Shown here: positions 52,962 to 61,951 of the stretch, piece after piece
How the letters are laid out: each line of letters begins with the position of its first letter
Position numbering within the stretch: position 1 is the stretch's first letter
NCBI RefSeq assembly: GCF_052103615.1
Contig: NZ_JBQEKA010000004.1
Coordinates: 1-64,000, forward strand
Source: Kerstersia sp052103615
GTDB lineage: Bacteria; Pseudomonadota; Gammaproteobacteria; Burkholderiales; Burkholderiaceae_B
Direction: 5' to 3'
Length of the DNA stretch: 64,000 bases
Made by a program: the position numbers and the translations under genes
The notes under the pieces: model-generated
Told to the model about the DNA's origin: nothing
Database searches by the model: none
What the model saw: the letters and a program-made list of their open reading frames with translations, nothing else

Positions 52962-54230
52962 ATGAGCAGCACGGCCTCTTCCACCTTGCACGAAAGCGAA
53001 CAGCCGCCCGCAAACCGCGACTGGCACACCATTACGCTGGTGGGCATTGCTCATGCTACCTCGCACTTCTTCCAGCTGGTCATCCCGACGCTATACACCT
53101 CGCTGGGCCTGGCCTTTGGCCTGGATTTCGCCCAGCTCGGCCTGCTGGTTTCGCTGTTTTTCGTGGCGTCGGGAGTGGGGCAAGCCTCGTCGGGCTTTAT
53201 CGTGGACCGTATCGGCGCCCGCAGCGTGCTCTGGTTCGGGCTGGGCAGTTTCATGACGGCGGGCCTGCTAATCAGCGCCGCGCCCAATTACACGGTGCTG
53301 GTTATTGCCGCCCTGATCGCCGGCCTGGGCAATTCCGTCTTTCACCCGGTGGATTACGCCATCATTAATCAGCGTATCCACCCCACCCGCCTGGGCCATG
53401 CTTTCAGCCTGCACCTTCTGACTGGCAGCCTGGGCTGGGCGCTCGCGCCTATTTTCCTGAGCACCATCAGCGTCGCGGCGGGCTGGCGCAGCGCCGCCCT
53501 GTGTGCCGGGCTGCTGGCTGGCGTTGTCCTGCTGCTCTGTCTGCTGGGCCGCGACCACCTGGGCGATAGCCAGACGCGGCGCAAGCAAGCGACACATGCC
53601 GCTAAACAGGGTGTCCAAACTGCCCCTGCCAGCCTGATGTCCTTGCTGCGCAATCCTGTGCTCTGGGCCGCCTTTGCCTTTTTCGGCTTCAGTTCCCTGG
53701 CCTTTTCATCCGTCCAGAACTACACCATCCCCATTTTGCAGCAAGTTCACCACCTGACGGAAATCGTCGCCAGCTCGGCGCTGTCGGGATATATGCTCGC
53801 GTCGGCGCTGGGCATGCTGGTCGGCGGTTTCCTGGCCCGTTCCAACGCCCGCAATGAACTCATCATCGGCACGGCCCTGGTGCTTTCAGGCCTGATGCTG
53901 GTTTTGGTTGCGCTCAACTGGGTGCCCGGCTACGCCATCCTGCTCGCCATCGCGTCGGCCGGGTTTTTCTCCGGCATCGCCGGGCCTTCGCGCGACATGC
54001 TGATACGGCGTGTGACGCCCAAAGGCTCGGTGGGTTCCGTCTATGGCCTGGTCTATTCCGGGATGGACGTCGGCGCTGCGCTCGGCCCCCTGGCATTCGG
54101 TGTCATGATGGATGCCGGCCAATTGCAAGGCCCCTGGCTCGCCGCTGGCGCCGCCATGTGCTGTTCCGCCATGCTGGCGGCGGCTATCGCCCGGGGCGCA
54201 AGGCCCGCCGTCACCACCGCGGCGGCCTGA
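52962..54230 (+). CDS. MFS transporter
   Basis: The 422-residue, 12-helix protein has the loop 2-3 motif GFIVDRIGARSVLW, and GLGNSVFHPVDYAIINQRI resembles the fosmidomycin-resistance branch of MFS. The ATG at 52962 gives a normal cytoplasmic N-terminus. The cargo is unknown. A bidirectional terminator follows. Confidence 0.85.
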   Translation: MSSTASSTLHESEQPPANRDWHTITLVGIAHATSHFFQLVIPTLYTSLGLAFGLDFAQLGLLVSLFFVASGVGQASSGFIVDRIGARSVLWFGLGSFMTAGLLISAAPNYTVLVIAALIAGLGNSVFHPVDYAIINQRIHPTRLGHAFSLHLLTGSLGWALAPIFLSTISVAAGWRSAALCAGLLAGVVLLLCLLGRDHLGDSQTRRKQATHAAKQGVQTAPASLMSLLRNPVLWAAFAFFGFSSLAFSSVQNYTIPILQQVHHLTEIVASSALSGYMLASALGMLVGGFLARSNARNELIIGTALVLSGLMLVLVALNWVPGYAILLAIASAGFFSGIAGPSRDMLIRRVTPKGSVGSVYGLVYSGMDVGAALGPLAFGVMMDAGQLQGPWLAAGAAMCCSAMLAAAIARGARPAVTTAAA

Positions 54231-54279
54231 AACCAGACAGACTGCTGGCTTGCAGACAGTCATCGACAAGCCTGAAATC

Positions 54280-54319
54280 AAAAAACCTGGGCTGCCTTGT
54301 TTGGCAGCCCAGGTTTTTT
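54280..54319. terminator. Bidirectional terminator between MFS gene and ackA
   Basis: AAAAAACCTGGGCTGCC pairs with GGCAGCCCAGGTTTTTT (11-bp GC-rich stem plus A/T arms, 6-nt loop). It serves the converging MFS and ackA transcripts. Confidence 0.9.
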
Positions 54320-54404
54320 CATGCGAGGCAGCACACAGATTAAGCGCTGCCATCAACAGTACCAGACCCAGCTTTGTGCTCAGTCCTGGTTTTCAATCCT
54401 GCAT

Positions 54405-55592
54405 TCAGTGCAGCAAAGCCAGCGTATGCTCGGCAATCACCAATTCCTCATTGGTAGGCACGACATAAACCGACACCCGGCTGTCATCCGCCGAAATCAC
54501 GGTTTCGTGCCCCTGATTCCGTGCCGCATCCAGCCTGACGCCCAGCCAATCCAGGCGCTCGCAGATCTGCGCCCTGGCCTGGGCATCGTTCTCGCCCACA
54601 CCCGCGGTAAAGACCAGCGTATCCAGGCCGCCAGCGGCCACGCACAGACCCGCAATTCCCTCGGCCGTACGCCAGGCGAAATACTCGCGCGCGCGCCTGG
54701 CTGCCACGGTATCGCTGGCGGCAATTTCGCGCATATCCGCGCTGATGCCTGACAAACCCAGCATGCCGCTTTCCTTGTAGAGCACCCGCTGCACCTCTTC
54801 CGGGCTCATGCCGCGCTCCATCATCCACAGCACGACACCGGCATCCAGGCGGCCAGGACGCGTGGACATCGGCAAACCATCCAGGGCCGTAAAGCCCATC
54901 GTGCTGTCAACGCTCACGCCCTGCTTCATGGCGCAAGCCGACGCCCCGGACCCCAGGTGCGCCACAATCAGCCTGCCGGCGGCAGCCTCGGACGCCAGCT
55001 CGCGCATGCGGCGCTGAATATATTCGTAAGACAGGCCATGAAACCCATAGCGGCGCACTCCCTGGCTGAACATGGCTTCGGGAATGGCATAGCGGTCCGC
55101 CACCTCGGAGTGCGTCCGGTGAAACGCCGTATCGAAACACGCCACCTGCATCATGTCCGGCGCAATGCGGCGGATAACCTCGATGGCCTCCAGCGCAGAA
55201 GGCTGGTGCAATGGCGCCAAAGGCACCAGCGCATGCAGCTGCTGCAACACAGCGGCATCAACCCGCACAGGCTCGGTAAAATCCGGCCCGCCATGCACCA
55301 CCCGATGGCCGATGGCCACCGGCGGATTATCCAGGCGGTCGGCCAGCCAATTGCTCAGCAACTCCTGAGCCGCGCCAATATCACGCGCCGCTTCCGGCGC
55401 CAGCGGCTCGTCGGCCAGTTTCTGGCCGTCAGCTGCCTTGACCTTGAAGCGCGGCTGGCGTCCCCCTATCCCCGATACCTGACCGTCCAGCAAAGGTTCC
55501 AGCGCCGCCGGATCGCGTGTCGCAGGCACGCCATAGAGCCGGAACTTGAAGCTGGAACTGCCGGCATTGACTACCAATATCGTATCGTCCAT
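54405..55592 (-). CDS. ackA: Acetate kinase
   Basis: The 395-residue protein has the ASKHA signatures VVNAGSSSFKFRLY at the start, GHRVVHGG, ACFDTAFH, and FTAGVGEND near the end. It interconverts acetyl phosphate plus ADP with acetate plus ATP. The ATG at 55592 starts the conserved domain; the open frame upstream overlaps pta and is not used. It is the third gene of phaB-pta-ackA. Confidence 0.95.
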   Translation of the reverse strand: MDDTILVVNAGSSSFKFRLYGVPATRDPAALEPLLDGQVSGIGGRQPRFKVKAADGQKLADEPLAPEAARDIGAAQELLSNWLADRLDNPPVAIGHRVVHGGPDFTEPVRVDAAVLQQLHALVPLAPLHQPSALEAIEVIRRIAPDMMQVACFDTAFHRTHSEVADRYAIPEAMFSQGVRRYGFHGLSYEYIQRRMRELASEAAAGRLIVAHLGSGASACAMKQGVSVDSTMGFTALDGLPMSTRPGRLDAGVVLWMMERGMSPEEVQRVLYKESGMLGLSGISADMREIAASDTVAARRAREYFAWRTAEGIAGLCVAAGGLDTLVFTAGVGENDAQARAQICERLDWLGVRLDAARNQGHETVISADDSRVSVYVVPTNEELVIAEHTLALLH

Positions 55593-55635
55593 CACGACTG
55601 CAACTCCCGCTCTGCGTGCGATTTCAAACCCTGTT

Positions 55636-56631
55636 TCACGCCACCGGCCGCTGGCGCAGCAGGTAATTGGCATAAATGGCGCTGACTGCGCAGGATGCCA
55701 GACGGGCCTGCATATGCTCGGCACGGCTCGTCAGGATGATGGGAACACGCGCCCCCACGACCACCCCGGCGGAACTCGCCCCGGACAGGAAGATCAGATT
55801 TTTGGCCAGCATATTGCCCGCTTCCAGATCGGGAACGACCAATACCTGCGCTTGCCCGGCCACACTGGACTTGATGCCCTTGATCCGCGCGGCATCCATG
55901 TCAATGGCATTATCCAATGCCAACGGGCCATCCAGCACACCACCGGCAATCTGGCCACGATCCGCCATCTTGCACAAGGCTGCCGCCACAATCGTATTCG
56001 GAATCTGCGGCGTCACTTGCTCGACCGCCGACAGAATCGCCACGCGCGGCTCGCCCAGACCCAGGCCGATATGCAGGTCGATCACATTACGTACGATATC
56101 GGCCTTGGCTTCCAGATCGGGATTGATATTGATGGCCGCATCCGTAATGAATAAGGGATGGGTATAGGAAGGCACTTCCATCACGAAGACGTGGCTGATG
56201 CGCCGGCCCGTGCGCAACCCGGTTTCCCTGGCCACGACCGCACTCATCAGCTCATCGGTATGCAGGCTGCCTTTCATCAGCAAAGCCGCCCGGCCGCAGC
56301 GCACCTGCTGCACCGCGACTTCCGCCGAAGCATGGCTATGCGGCGTGTCGATAATCTCCACGCCATTCAAATCCAGCCCGGCCTGCTCCGCCACGCTGCG
56401 TATGCGCGCCTGAGGCCCGACCAGCAAAGGCTGCATCAGGCCCAGGCGGCCGGCCTCCAGCGCCCCCGAGAGCGACACTTCATCGCAAGGGTGCGCCACC
56501 GCGCAAACCTGAGCCTGCAAACTTCTGGCCTTGGCAATCAAGGCCTGATAATGCGCGCCCCCCTGCGCGCCCGTTTTCTGGGCGCCGGAGGCATTGCCGG
56601 CCAGCTGGCCGGCCACTGGTTGCTGTCCCAT
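55636..56631 (-). CDS. pta: Phosphate acetyltransferase (short Pta/Ptb type)
   Basis: This 331-residue PTA_PTB-domain protein has MKGSLHTDELMSAVV, FITDAAININPDLE and the ending LSGASSAGVVVGARVPIILTSR (residues about 286-307). It lacks the N-terminal regulatory part of long Pta. It interconverts acetyl-CoA and acetyl phosphate; phosphate butyryltransferase is the close alternative, but ackA next door favours acetate. Confidence 0.88.
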   Translation of the reverse strand: MGQQPVAGQLAGNASGAQKTGAQGGAHYQALIAKARSLQAQVCAVAHPCDEVSLSGALEAGRLGLMQPLLVGPQARIRSVAEQAGLDLNGVEIIDTPHSHASAEVAVQQVRCGRAALLMKGSLHTDELMSAVVARETGLRTGRRISHVFVMEVPSYTHPLFITDAAININPDLEAKADIVRNVIDLHIGLGLGEPRVAILSAVEQVTPQIPNTIVAAALCKMADRGQIAGGVLDGPLALDNAIDMDAARIKGIKSSVAGQAQVLVVPDLEAGNMLAKNLIFLSGASSAGVVVGARVPIILTSRAEHMQARLASCAVSAIYANYLLRQRPVA

Positions 56632-56646
56632 GACCGGCGCTCCGCC

Positions 56647-57384
56647 TTACATCATGTGCAGGCCGCCATTGACGGAGAAATCCCCGCCAGTGGCGAAACC
56701 TGCATCATCAGACGCCAGCCAGGCGACCATGGAAGCAATTTCCTCCGGCTCGCCCAAACGGCGCACCGGGATACCAGCCACGATTTTCTGCAGCGCTTCT
56801 TCAGGCACAGCGCGCACCATTTCGGTGGCGATATAGCCGGGCGACACGGTATTGACTGTCACGCCCTTGGACGCCACTTCCTGAGCCAAAGCCATCGTAA
56901 AGCCGTGTATCCCTGCCTTGGCGGCGGAATAGTTCACCTGGCCGAACTGCCCTTTCTGGCCGTTGACCGAACTGATGTTGATGACCCGGCCCCACTGGCG
57001 CTCGACCATCCCTTCGATGACCTGCTTGGTCACGTTGAACAGGCTGTTCAGGTTGGTATCTATCACCGCGCGCCAATTTTCCAGCGACATCTTGCGGAAC
57101 ACGCCATCACGCGTAATGCCTGCATTATTGACCAGCACGTCGATCGGGCCCACTGTTTCCACCACTTTGGCAATCGCTGCCTTGGTGCTTTCCCAATCGG
57201 ACACATCGCTCAGCATCGCCTGGAATTCATAGCCAGCCGCTTTCTGTTCTTCCAGCCAAGCCTTGGGGTCGCGTGACAGACTTGCCCCTGCAATGACTTT
57301 GAAACCTGCATCGGCCAATTTGCGGCAAATCGCCGTTCCAATGCCGCCCATACCACCGGTAACCAATGCAATCTTTTGCGCCAT
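56647..57384 (-). CDS. phaB: Acetoacetyl-CoA reductase (PhaB/PhbB)
   Basis: This 245-residue SDR matches PhaB: TGGMGGIGTAIC, NNAGITRDGVFRKM, SSVNGQKGQFGQVNYSAAK (Tyr152/Lys156) and a C-terminal NGGLHMM. It reduces acetoacetyl-CoA to (R)-3-hydroxybutyryl-CoA for polyhydroxybutyrate. AGAGGT precedes the ATG. The order phaB-pta-ackA groups enzymes that drain excess acetyl-CoA, which auxin breakdown would also produce. Confidence 0.95.
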   Translation of the reverse strand: MAQKIALVTGGMGGIGTAICRKLADAGFKVIAGASLSRDPKAWLEEQKAAGYEFQAMLSDVSDWESTKAAIAKVVETVGPIDVLVNNAGITRDGVFRKMSLENWRAVIDTNLNSLFNVTKQVIEGMVERQWGRVINISSVNGQKGQFGQVNYSAAKAGIHGFTMALAQEVASKGVTVNTVSPGYIATEMVRAVPEEALQKIVAGIPVRRLGEPEEIASMVAWLASDDAGFATGGDFSVNGGLHMM

Positions 57385-57752
57385 AGCTAACCTCTACGTT
57401 TTTCAAGCAACTCAGCGGCTCCCGCCGCAAGACCTAAAATAGCTGCCGCAAGCCGCGTCAGCCAAGGAACCTGGTACTTCAGAAGAATCTGGATGGTACC
57501 AAGGTTGCCTCGAAAAAGCATGGCGCACTGCAGCGATCTTGACTTAAAGCAAAGCGCCGCACAAGAAAGCTCCTTATCGTCAGCAAAATGCCACCCGACT
57601 AGTTTCAAGTCATTTCAAATCATGATCGCCTCATTGCGCCCTCATGATTTGCCAATATAAATCCCGGTCCGCCGATTCTCCTTGATTTCCGCCGGACCAT
57701 ATCCAGCTTCCCAGGAATACGGTATCTTGATAGGCAAGATTCCCGCCTTCCT
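57385..57752. other. Divergent intergenic region between phaB and the EamA gene
   Basis: These 368 bp should hold the phaB promoter and the promoter of the EamA gene. A 73-codon open frame begins with TTG at 57608 and stops 3 bp before phaB, ending in a hydrophobic helix; it has no clear ribosome site and I do not call it. Base composition is more mixed than in the genes. No repeat or RNA is evident. Confidence 0.45.
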
Positions 57753-58676
57753 ATGAAACCGAGCCATTTACCCCCTGCCGCTAGCCGGCCAGCCGGACGC
57801 TATCTGTCCGGCATTCTGCTATTGGTCGCCTCGACCGCCACCCTGAGCACCCTGGACGCCAGCAGCAAATGGCTGATGGTAGCCGGCATGCCTGTGCTGC
57901 TGACCGCCTGGGTGCGCTACCTGATTCACGTCGTGCTGGTTCTGGCTCTGGTCCTGCCCAAGCAAGGCGTGCGCGTCGTGCGTTCATCGCAGCCTGTCGC
58001 CCAGCTGCTGCGCGGCTTGCTGATGCTGCTGACCACCCTGTGCGCCTTCACCACCCTGCGCTACCTGCCGCAGGCGGAAGCCACCGCCATCATCTTCCTG
58101 GCGCCGCTCATCATGCTGGCAGCCGCGCCATGGCTGCTGCGCGAGCCGCCCAAGCGCTCGCGCTGGATTGCCGCGCTGGCTGGCTTCATCGGTGTTCTTT
58201 TCATCGTTCGCCCGGGCAGCGGGCTAGACCCTGTTGGCGTCCTCTACGGTATTCTGACCGCCTGCTTCCTCGCGGGCCAATTCATCATTACGCGCCGCCT
58301 GGCCAACGACCACGCGCTAACCTCGCTCATCTGGAGCGGCCTGTTCGGCACCGTCGCCCTCACCCTCGCCCTGTTCTTCATCCAGGATGCCTGGCAACCG
58401 CTCTGGAATGCGCCGCTCTTCTATTGGCTGCCGCTGCTGGCAACCGGCGTCTTCGGCGCCCTGGGCCACCTGCTGCAAATCCAGGCCTACCGCAGCGCCC
58501 CCGCCTCCGTCCTGGCGCCCTTCAACTACGCCCATATCCTGGGCGCCTGCGCCTGGGGCTGGATCATCTATCGCCACATGCCGGATGCCTGGTCCTGGAC
58601 CGGCATCGGGATTATCTGCTGCAGCGGCATTGCCATTGGAATTCTGGAATGGTATGGGGCGCGCAAACGGCGCTGA
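57753..58676 (+). CDS. EamA/DMT-family transporter
   Basis: The 307-residue protein has ten membrane helices in two EamA repeats (GILLLVASTATLSTLDASSK at the first helix, EATAIIFLAPLIMLAAAPWLL closing the first repeat, SAPASVLAPFNYAHILGA in the second). These proteins usually export small metabolites. The cargo is unknown and the gene appears monocistronic. Confidence 0.87.
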   Translation: MKPSHLPPAASRPAGRYLSGILLLVASTATLSTLDASSKWLMVAGMPVLLTAWVRYLIHVVLVLALVLPKQGVRVVRSSQPVAQLLRGLLMLLTTLCAFTTLRYLPQAEATAIIFLAPLIMLAAAPWLLREPPKRSRWIAALAGFIGVLFIVRPGSGLDPVGVLYGILTACFLAGQFIITRRLANDHALTSLIWSGLFGTVALTLALFFIQDAWQPLWNAPLFYWLPLLATGVFGALGHLLQIQAYRSAPASVLAPFNYAHILGACAWGWIIYRHMPDAWSWTGIGIICCSGIAIGILEWYGARKRR

Positions 58677-59360
58677 TACCCAGGCACGCCGGCGGCCCAC
58701 ACCGCCTCCGCAATCACAACAGCATTCCGTCGCCTGAGTGCCATGAGCATCAAGCGGCGCAGCCTGGCTGAATCAATAAAACCAAAAATACCAATTAAAA
58801 GCGATTGAACAGCTTCACTACGGGTGATATTTTTCACTGTTTGCCCGTGCATTAAAAACATCCCGCCTGATATTCCCCCAAATCGCAGCCTATAAAATTC
58901 CAGTAACAGGAATTAATCCCAGCACGCCTATCGTAAAAACGATAGTGCTACGGCATTCCAAATCAGCCTGCTTATAAAAATCGAACCGAGCAATAACTGG
59001 AAGCAACTGAAGGCAATTTTTCATTCAATCATTATTGAAAAACCGATCTTGATATGGCAGGATCAGTTCCCGGCACATTAGAAAACTCAAATCTCTCCGG
59101 CAACCGTCACGACGGCACCAGGCAAGGGCGCAAGGGGCAGCACGCACCAGAAACAACAATGCTTATCATTAAATCTCAATTGAAAACGTTTCTTACTGCC
59201 GCCCACACCCATGCCGATAAACTCTATAATGACAAGTTTCAGGATGGTCATAAAATAGCGTCGTGCAAGCGCGGCGGGCAGCCCCAAAAAAATCGAGGCT
59301 GACATTCCGGCCACGACAAAGAATCTCGCCATTCAGCCACACAAAAGAAAAAGTCAATTA
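58677..59360. other. 684-bp AT-rich leader region of the polysaccharide locus
   Basis: Composition drops to AT-rich here, as is common at the edge of surface-polysaccharide loci. A TATAAT at 59225-59230 is a fair -10 for wecB, although the -35 is poor; TTCAAT-CATT-ATTGAA at 59023-59038 is a perfect dyad. Open frames at 58568-58861 (minus), 59054-59302 (plus) and 59087-59332 (minus) lack ribosome sites and recognisable domains. I see no insertion sequence or O-antigen JUMPstart element. Confidence 0.45.
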
Positions 59361-60497
59361 ATGAAAATCGTCTCCGTCTTTGGCACACGCCCCGAAGCCA
59401 TTAAAATGGCTTCTGTCGTGAAAGAAATTCAACGCCGGGAAGAACTGCATGGAATCGTATGCATTAGCAGCCAGCAGCGGGAAATGCTGCAGGGGGTATT
59501 GGATGTCTTCGACATTCAGCCTGACTACGATCTCGCCGTGCAGCGCAAGACATTTTCACTTTCTGAATTAACGGCTCAGATTCTTACGAATCTCGATGCG
59601 GTACTGGAAACCAGCAAACCCGATATGCTGCTGGTTCACGGCGATACCTCCACTACCCTGGCTGCCGCATTGGCTGCGTTTCACCGACAGATTCCCATCG
59701 GTCATGTCGAAGCCGGCTTGCGAACCGGGAATCTGGCCTCCCCATGGCCCGAAGAAGGCAATCGCCGTGCCGTGGGCGCGCTCGCCAGCTTGCACTTCGC
59801 GCCCACGCAAGACGCCGCCGACAATCTGCTGGCGGAAAACTTCCCCGCATCCCGCATCTTTGTCACCGGTAATACCGTCATTGACTCCCTGCTGATGACG
59901 CGCGGAAAAATCCAGACCACTCCCGGTCTCTTGCAGCAGTTGGCGGAAAAATATCCTTTTCTCCAGCCCGGCCGGTCATTAGTGCTGGTCACCGCCCACC
60001 GGCGGGAGAATTTTGGCGCGGGTTTTGAACGGATTTGCGCCGCGCTGCGCAATATCGCCCAGCGGCACCCCGACACAGACATCGTGTATCCGGTACACCT
60101 CAATCCGAATGTCTTGGGTCCCGTCCATCGTTTGTTAAGCAATATACCCAACGTTCACCTGATTGAACCGCAGGAATACTTTCCTTTTGTTTACCTGATG
60201 GATCGGGCGGATGTGCTCCTGACCGACTCTGGCGGTATCCAGGAAGAAGCCCCGTCCCTGGGCAAGCCTGTCCTGGTAATGCGCGATACGACGGAACGTC
60301 CGGAAGCCGTCCAGGCAGGAACTGTTGTTCTGGTCGGCACGGATGCCGCGCGCATCGAACAGGAAACCAGCCGTCTGCTGAATGACCCGGTAGCCAGAAC
60401 GCGCGCCAGCTCCAGACGCAACCCCTATGGAGATGGCCATGCCGCCGAGCACATCGTCGATACCTTGTGTTCGTGGCACCGCCAATCCGCCATTTAG
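59361..60497 (+). CDS. wecB: UDP-N-acetylglucosamine 2-epimerase (non-hydrolysing)
   Basis: The 378-residue protein has the WecB motifs FGTRPEAIKMASVV, LVHGDTSTTLAAALAAFH, GHVEAGLRTGN, and LTDSGGIQEEAPSLGKPVLV with MRDTTERPEA. It makes UDP-ManNAc for surface polysaccharide. It is the first gene of the plus-strand sugar locus and sits 44 bp before the polymerase-like gene. Confidence 0.94.
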   Translation: MKIVSVFGTRPEAIKMASVVKEIQRREELHGIVCISSQQREMLQGVLDVFDIQPDYDLAVQRKTFSLSELTAQILTNLDAVLETSKPDMLLVHGDTSTTLAAALAAFHRQIPIGHVEAGLRTGNLASPWPEEGNRRAVGALASLHFAPTQDAADNLLAENFPASRIFVTGNTVIDSLLMTRGKIQTTPGLLQQLAEKYPFLQPGRSLVLVTAHRRENFGAGFERICAALRNIAQRHPDTDIVYPVHLNPNVLGPVHRLLSNIPNVHLIEPQEYFPFVYLMDRADVLLTDSGGIQEEAPSLGKPVLVMRDTTERPEAVQAGTVVLVGTDAARIEQETSRLLNDPVARTRASSRRNPYGDGHAAEHIVDTLCSWHRQSAI

Positions 60498-60541
60498 CAC
60501 CGCCCAAAAATACGATTTGAGTTGACGTCGCCCGGAGCTAC

Positions 60542-61951
60542 ATGACACTCGCTACGCTAGACCCCAAAAGCGCCCCTGCTTCAATCAGCCTGGCGCAGAT
60601 TCTGACTGCCACCTGGATAGGCCTGGCGGCAGCATTTATCGTCTGGCCATTTTCCTGGTCTGTATTTTCGAGCCAGCTTGCAGGCGCATGCATGCTGTTG
60701 CCCTGCCTCGCGCGGGTCAAATACTGGCCTGCCTCTCTCAAAACCTTTTTGGGTTTTGCCTGGCTGCCCTATGTGCTCTTGCTGGGCATTCTGCTGCTGC
60801 ACAGGCTGCATGGCGGCGATCACCCAGGGCTCCTTCTGTTCACCGCATATCTCATCAAAATTCCGCTCTTGAGCCTGCTGGTGATAGGCGCCTTCCATAC
60901 CTTGCAACGCACCGGTTTGAAATCGGGCGCTATCTTGCTGGTATTCTGGCTGGCTGCCCTGCTGCCGGTGCTGGTCATCCTATTTCAATGGCTGATTCCC
61001 TCGTTCCAACTCTGGAGCATCCGCGAGCTTGGCGGCTTCCGCGTTGNNNNNNNNNNTGTCATCAATGGCAATAACCATGGGCATCCCTTCCGCTTTTTCG
61101 GACTCAACGGATTTTTGTTCGCCTCTCATGGCATAGCCTTCGTCCTCACCGCCCTGGGCATGCTCGTCACCCGCGCCGCCCTTTGGTCACGGCCCAATAC
61201 CTGTACAATCTTTTTCTACCTTGTAGAGTTTGCCTGCCTCTTTCTGGCCTTGCTCAGCGGCCGCAGCGCGTTGCCCTTGATCGGCCTGTACGTCATTGTC
61301 AGCCTTTACCTGGCCCAGAATCTGCGGCAGCGCCTGACCTTGTTCGGCATCTATGTGCTGCTGACCTTGCTGCTGGCCAGCCTGCCCAAATTCTCCCAGG
61401 ATGGTAAACAATTGGTCGAGTGGCTCATCGAACCGCTGCAAACCTCTCTCAGCAGGGGGAAACTCGCATCGGCATCGTTTGATATCACGATAGAGTCCTA
61501 TCAAGGCCTGCCCACCATTAGCTCCGACCTCGCCGCCCAGAAAGAACAAGCGCAGGCGACGGAAAGCACGCTGGAAGCAGAGCCTTCAGTCTTGTTCGGC
61601 CAAGGCATATATTTCAGAAACAACGACAACTACAATGCCCAGCGCCTGACTGCCAGCGACTCGGGTTTTGTCCGGCTGCTCCACGTCTCCGGCTATGTCG
61701 GGTGTACCCTCTTCATTCTGTTCTGGCTGGCGCTGCTGATCCGCGTCTGGAAAAATTCGCGGAACCAAGCAACGTCCCTGCGACTCTATCTGGCACTCTT
61801 TGTGGCCTACGGCATGGTCTTTTTCGTCAAATCGGAATGGCTGTACCAGAATTTCTTTATCTTCTATTTCTTCGTGCTCTTCCATCATTTCGATTCAGCA
61901 GACCAGAACCATGCACATCACATTCGTCCGAGCATTTCTGCCTCAGCTTGA
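60542..61951 (+). CDS. Wzy/WaaL-type O-antigen polymerase or ligase, containing an assembly gap
   Basis: The 469-codon frame has about 10-12 membrane helices and a long periplasmic loop (about 290-370), the layout of Wzy polymerases and O-antigen ligases. A run of 10 N at 61047-61056 interrupts it after about codon 168; the frame is open across it as written, but if the gap length is only nominal the true sequence may be longer or shorter. GGAG precedes the ATG. Its end overlaps the next gene by 41 nt. Confidence 0.75.
   Translation: MTLATLDPKSAPASISLAQILTATWIGLAAAFIVWPFSWSVFSSQLAGACMLLPCLARVKYWPASLKTFLGFAWLPYVLLLGILLLHRLHGGDHPGLLLFTAYLIKIPLLSLLVIGAFHTLQRTGLKSGAILLVFWLAALLPVLVILFQWLIPSFQLWSIRELGGFRVXXXXVINGNNHGHPFRFFGLNGFLFASHGIAFVLTALGMLVTRAALWSRPNTCTIFFYLVEFACLFLALLSGRSALPLIGLYVIVSLYLAQNLRQRLTLFGIYVLLTLLLASLPKFSQDGKQLVEWLIEPLQTSLSRGKLASASFDITIESYQGLPTISSDLAAQKEQAQATESTLEAEPSVLFGQGIYFRNNDNYNAQRLTASDSGFVRLLHVSGYVGCTLFILFWLALLIRVWKNSRNQATSLRLYLALFVAYGMVFFVKSEWLYQNFFIFYFFVLFHHFDSADQNHAHHIRPSISASA
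61047..61056. other. Assembly gap (10 N) inside the polymerase-like gene
   Basis: Ten consecutive N mark unresolved sequence. The flanks encode GGFRV on the left and VINGNNHGHPFRFFG on the right. The true size of the missing part is not shown. Confidence 0.98.

Noticed and set aside
57387..57608. 73-codon frame just upstream of phaB ending in a hydrophobic helix.
   Set aside because: TTG start without a ribosome site and no resemblance to phasins or other PHB proteins; kept only as a note in the intergenic entry.
58568..59332. Three short frames in the AT-rich leader before wecB (97, 82 and 81 codons).
   Set aside because: No ribosome sites, no domains, overlapping on both strands; I looked for a transposase remnant and saw none.
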